Source: Saccharopolyspora elongata (GTDB taxonomy: Bacteria > Actinomycetota > Actinomycetes > Mycobacteriales > Pseudonocardiaceae). From it: DNA of 64,000 nt. Both the position numbers and the translations under genes were made by a program. Every line of letters begins with the position of its first letter. The stretch's first letter is position 1. The DNA lies in NCBI RefSeq assembly GCF_004348985.1, contig NZ_SMKW01000049.1, positions 1 to 64,000 on the forward strand, in the 5' to 3' direction. The notes beneath the pieces were generated by a model that saw only the letters and a program-made list of their open reading frames with translations, was not told where the DNA came from and did no database searches. Shown in pieces: positions 62,833 to 64,000 of the stretch.

Positions 62833-63360
62833 ATGACATGGTCGATACCACGAATCACCACCGGCGCTGAACGCCGTTTGCTCGAGAGCATGCTCGACCG
62901 CAACCGGGCCGAGTTGATCAACACGGTGCGCGGTCTGTCCGAAGCAGAGGCCCGCCGCCGCCTCGTTGCTTCGCCGACCACCCCGATCGGATTGCTCAAG
63001 CACGCCGCAGTCGCCGAACGGATCTGGTTCCAGCACGTCCTGGGGGGTCTGCCCAAGAGCGAATGCGATGGCGGCACGACGCCGCGCGACGCCAGTTTCT
63101 TCGTCGACGACAACGAAACCCTGGCCGACGTGATCGCCGAATTCGAGCGCGCCAGCGAGCGCTCACGCATGATCGCCGCCGACTTCGACCTCGACGACAC
63201 CACAACACATCCCGACCTCGGCGAGGTCAACCTGCGGTTCATCTACCTGCTCATCATGGAGGACTTCGCGCGGCACGCCGGCCACGGCGACATCCTCCGC
63301 GAGCAGATCAAGCATCCCGCCGCACCCACCACCGACGCGACAAGCGGGAGGACGCATTGA
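62833..63360 (+). CDS. DinB/DUF664 family protein, 175 aa
   Basis: ATG at 62833. Four-helix DinB-like bundle: ERRLLESMLDRNRAELINTV, TPIGLLKHAAVAERIWFQHVL (first metal His), and LLIMEDFARHAGHGDILREQI with the H-x3-H-type pair. The conserved His triad suggests a metal site as in bacillithiol- or mycothiol-dependent S-transferases. Actinobacterial members commonly use mycothiol, so a detoxifying thiol transfer is plausible but unproven. No operon partner. Confidence 0.88.
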   Translation: MTWSIPRITTGAERRLLESMLDRNRAELINTVRGLSEAEARRRLVASPTTPIGLLKHAAVAERIWFQHVLGGLPKSECDGGTTPRDASFFVDDNETLADVIAEFERASERSRMIAADFDLDDTTTHPDLGEVNLRFIYLLIMEDFARHAGHGDILREQIKHPAAPTTDATSGRTH

Positions 63361-63666
63361 GGCCGACGCGCACAACCCGCCAGGTCAACCTCGGCATCCC
63401 GACCGTCGCCGCATCTCGATAGCCGAGTCCGGCTGGATCGCCGCCACTGCGCCGCAGCGACGGCGATCCAGCCGACGGCGCGCTATGCGGCATGAGCGGA
63501 TGTTCTGTGTTGGTCGAACCTTGAGCACCCCTGGCCACTCCCCCCCCGGCAACGTGAACGTGCCCGGATTGCGGCAGGGTCCTGGGAGGTCGCCACCGCT
63601 GGAGGTGGTAGCCGCGGTGGCCGTCGCGATCGAGGTCGGCCGGCTCCGGTCGGTAGGCTCGACATC
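63361..63666. other. Intergenic stretch without a supported gene
   Basis: About 305 bases. A short GC-rich inverted sequence around 63430-63480 (CGGCTGGATCGCCGCCACTG region against GGCGATCCAGCCG) may terminate the DinB-like gene. At the right end TAGGCT lies 7 bases before the GTG at 63667, the spacing of a leaderless -10 element. Confidence 0.5.
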
Positions 63667-64000
63667 GTGCCTGTTATCCACCAGAAGCCCTCTCTGGTCA
63701 CGCAGATCGTGGAGAAGCGGGGGCTGCTCGTGCACGGGGATGGCGTTGCGCCGCACCGTCATACCGAGGGGCAGTTGCTGTATCCCTCGGCGGGCGTTCT
63801 TGCCACCACGACAAAGCGGGGCACCTGGGTTGCCCCGGCCAACCGTGTCGCGTGGACGCCGCCGGGTTTCGAGCATTACCACCGCGCGTACGGACAAACC
63901 GAGGTCCGGGTGGTGGAGGTTGCCGGGGCGCTGTGCGCGTCGTTGCCGGATCAGCCGATGGTGTTCGCGGTGTCCCCGCTGCTGCGGGAGGCGTTGCTGG
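63667..64000 (+). CDS. AraC-type regulator, N-terminal cupin part (partial)
   Basis: GTG at 63667 opens a frame running off the right edge. The visible 111 residues form an AraC-type cupin: LVHGDGVAPHRHTEGQLLYP (metal-like His cluster), GVLATTTKRGTWVAPANRVAW, PPGFEHYHRAYGQTEVRVV, and the start of the linker SPLLREALL. It resembles the sensor of the AraC protein at 52133. The helix-turn-helix would lie beyond the window. It appears leaderless: TAGGCT is the only promoter-like element and no ribosome site is seen. Confidence 0.82.
   Translation, partial: MPVIHQKPSLVTQIVEKRGLLVHGDGVAPHRHTEGQLLYPSAGVLATTTKRGTWVAPANRVAWTPPGFEHYHRAYGQTEVRVVEVAGALCASLPDQPMVFAVSPLLREALL

Noticed and set aside
1-64000. 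tRNA, rRNA or tmRNA genes
   Set aside because: No cloverleaf-like block with a conserved T-loop, and no rRNA segment, was noticed; a tRNA scan would be decisive.

Overview
The window is high-GC actinomycete DNA. WXG100 (ESX) proteins beside a proline-rich partner, an Emb-type arabinosyltransferase, Eis-like and PucR families, frequent GTG/TTG starts and leaderless promoters fit the mycolata/Pseudonocardiales. Saccharopolyspora or a close relative is my inference, not something the sequence proves. I found no rRNA, tRNA, CRISPR array or replication origin. It reads as a chromosomal region under heavy remodelling: about fifteen genes are truncated, frameshifted, internally deleted or interrupted, and two insertion sequences still have their ends and target duplications.

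Layout. 1-4956: ESX/WXG100 cluster on the minus strand, a membrane-anchored beta-propeller protein and a small secreted protein. 5231-9547: truncated MerR-like gene, LysR regulator, two short-chain dehydrogenases separated by a duplicated block, and an amidase remnant. 9757-11869: ECF41-type sigma factor with its usual CMD/SnoaL partners. 12071-18535: arabinosyltransferase, a PLP sulfur-amino-acid enzyme with a divergent Lrp regulator, and a secreted endoglycoceramidase-like GH5 enzyme. 18580-25360: O-methyltransferase/GntR pair, gene fragments (carbamate kinase, membrane protein), a PPOX-ferredoxin locus with TetR, and hydrolases. 25420-29139: deleted aromatic monooxygenase and broken AfsR/SARP-type regulator around a SARP-like repeat operator, then an Eis-like acetyltransferase.

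29290-38006 is the mobile region. An IS21-family element (29601-33570, CCGATT duplication) splits an amidohydrolase gene and carries a SUKH (SMI1/KNR4) gene. An IS701-family element (35950-37981, CTAA duplication) splits a membrane-protein gene and carries an uncharacterised 168-residue gene. 38501-39803: two secreted M23 peptidases. 40046-45905: amidohydrolase, MHS transporter and LysR locus, then a frameshifted amino-acid permease. 46216-49129: unknown gene, stub of an Rhs-type toxin and a dead methyltransferase. 49358-54029: PaiB, RidA, MHS transporter, AraC and a formamidase-like hydrolase. 54576-61456: prolyl oligopeptidase, FAD oxidoreductase, a second decayed oligopeptidase and a PucR regulator. 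61827-64000: SRPBCC, DinB-like and AraC genes.

Working together: the clearest functional units are the WXG100 pair with its downstream partners, the ECF41 sigma factor with CMD and SnoaL genes, the Lrp/PLP pair, the LysR/amidohydrolase/transporter unit, and the RidA/transporter/AraC/formamidase group. The most novel observations are that both intact insertion sequences carry non-transposition passenger genes, and that a SARP-like operator survives between two genes that have both decayed.
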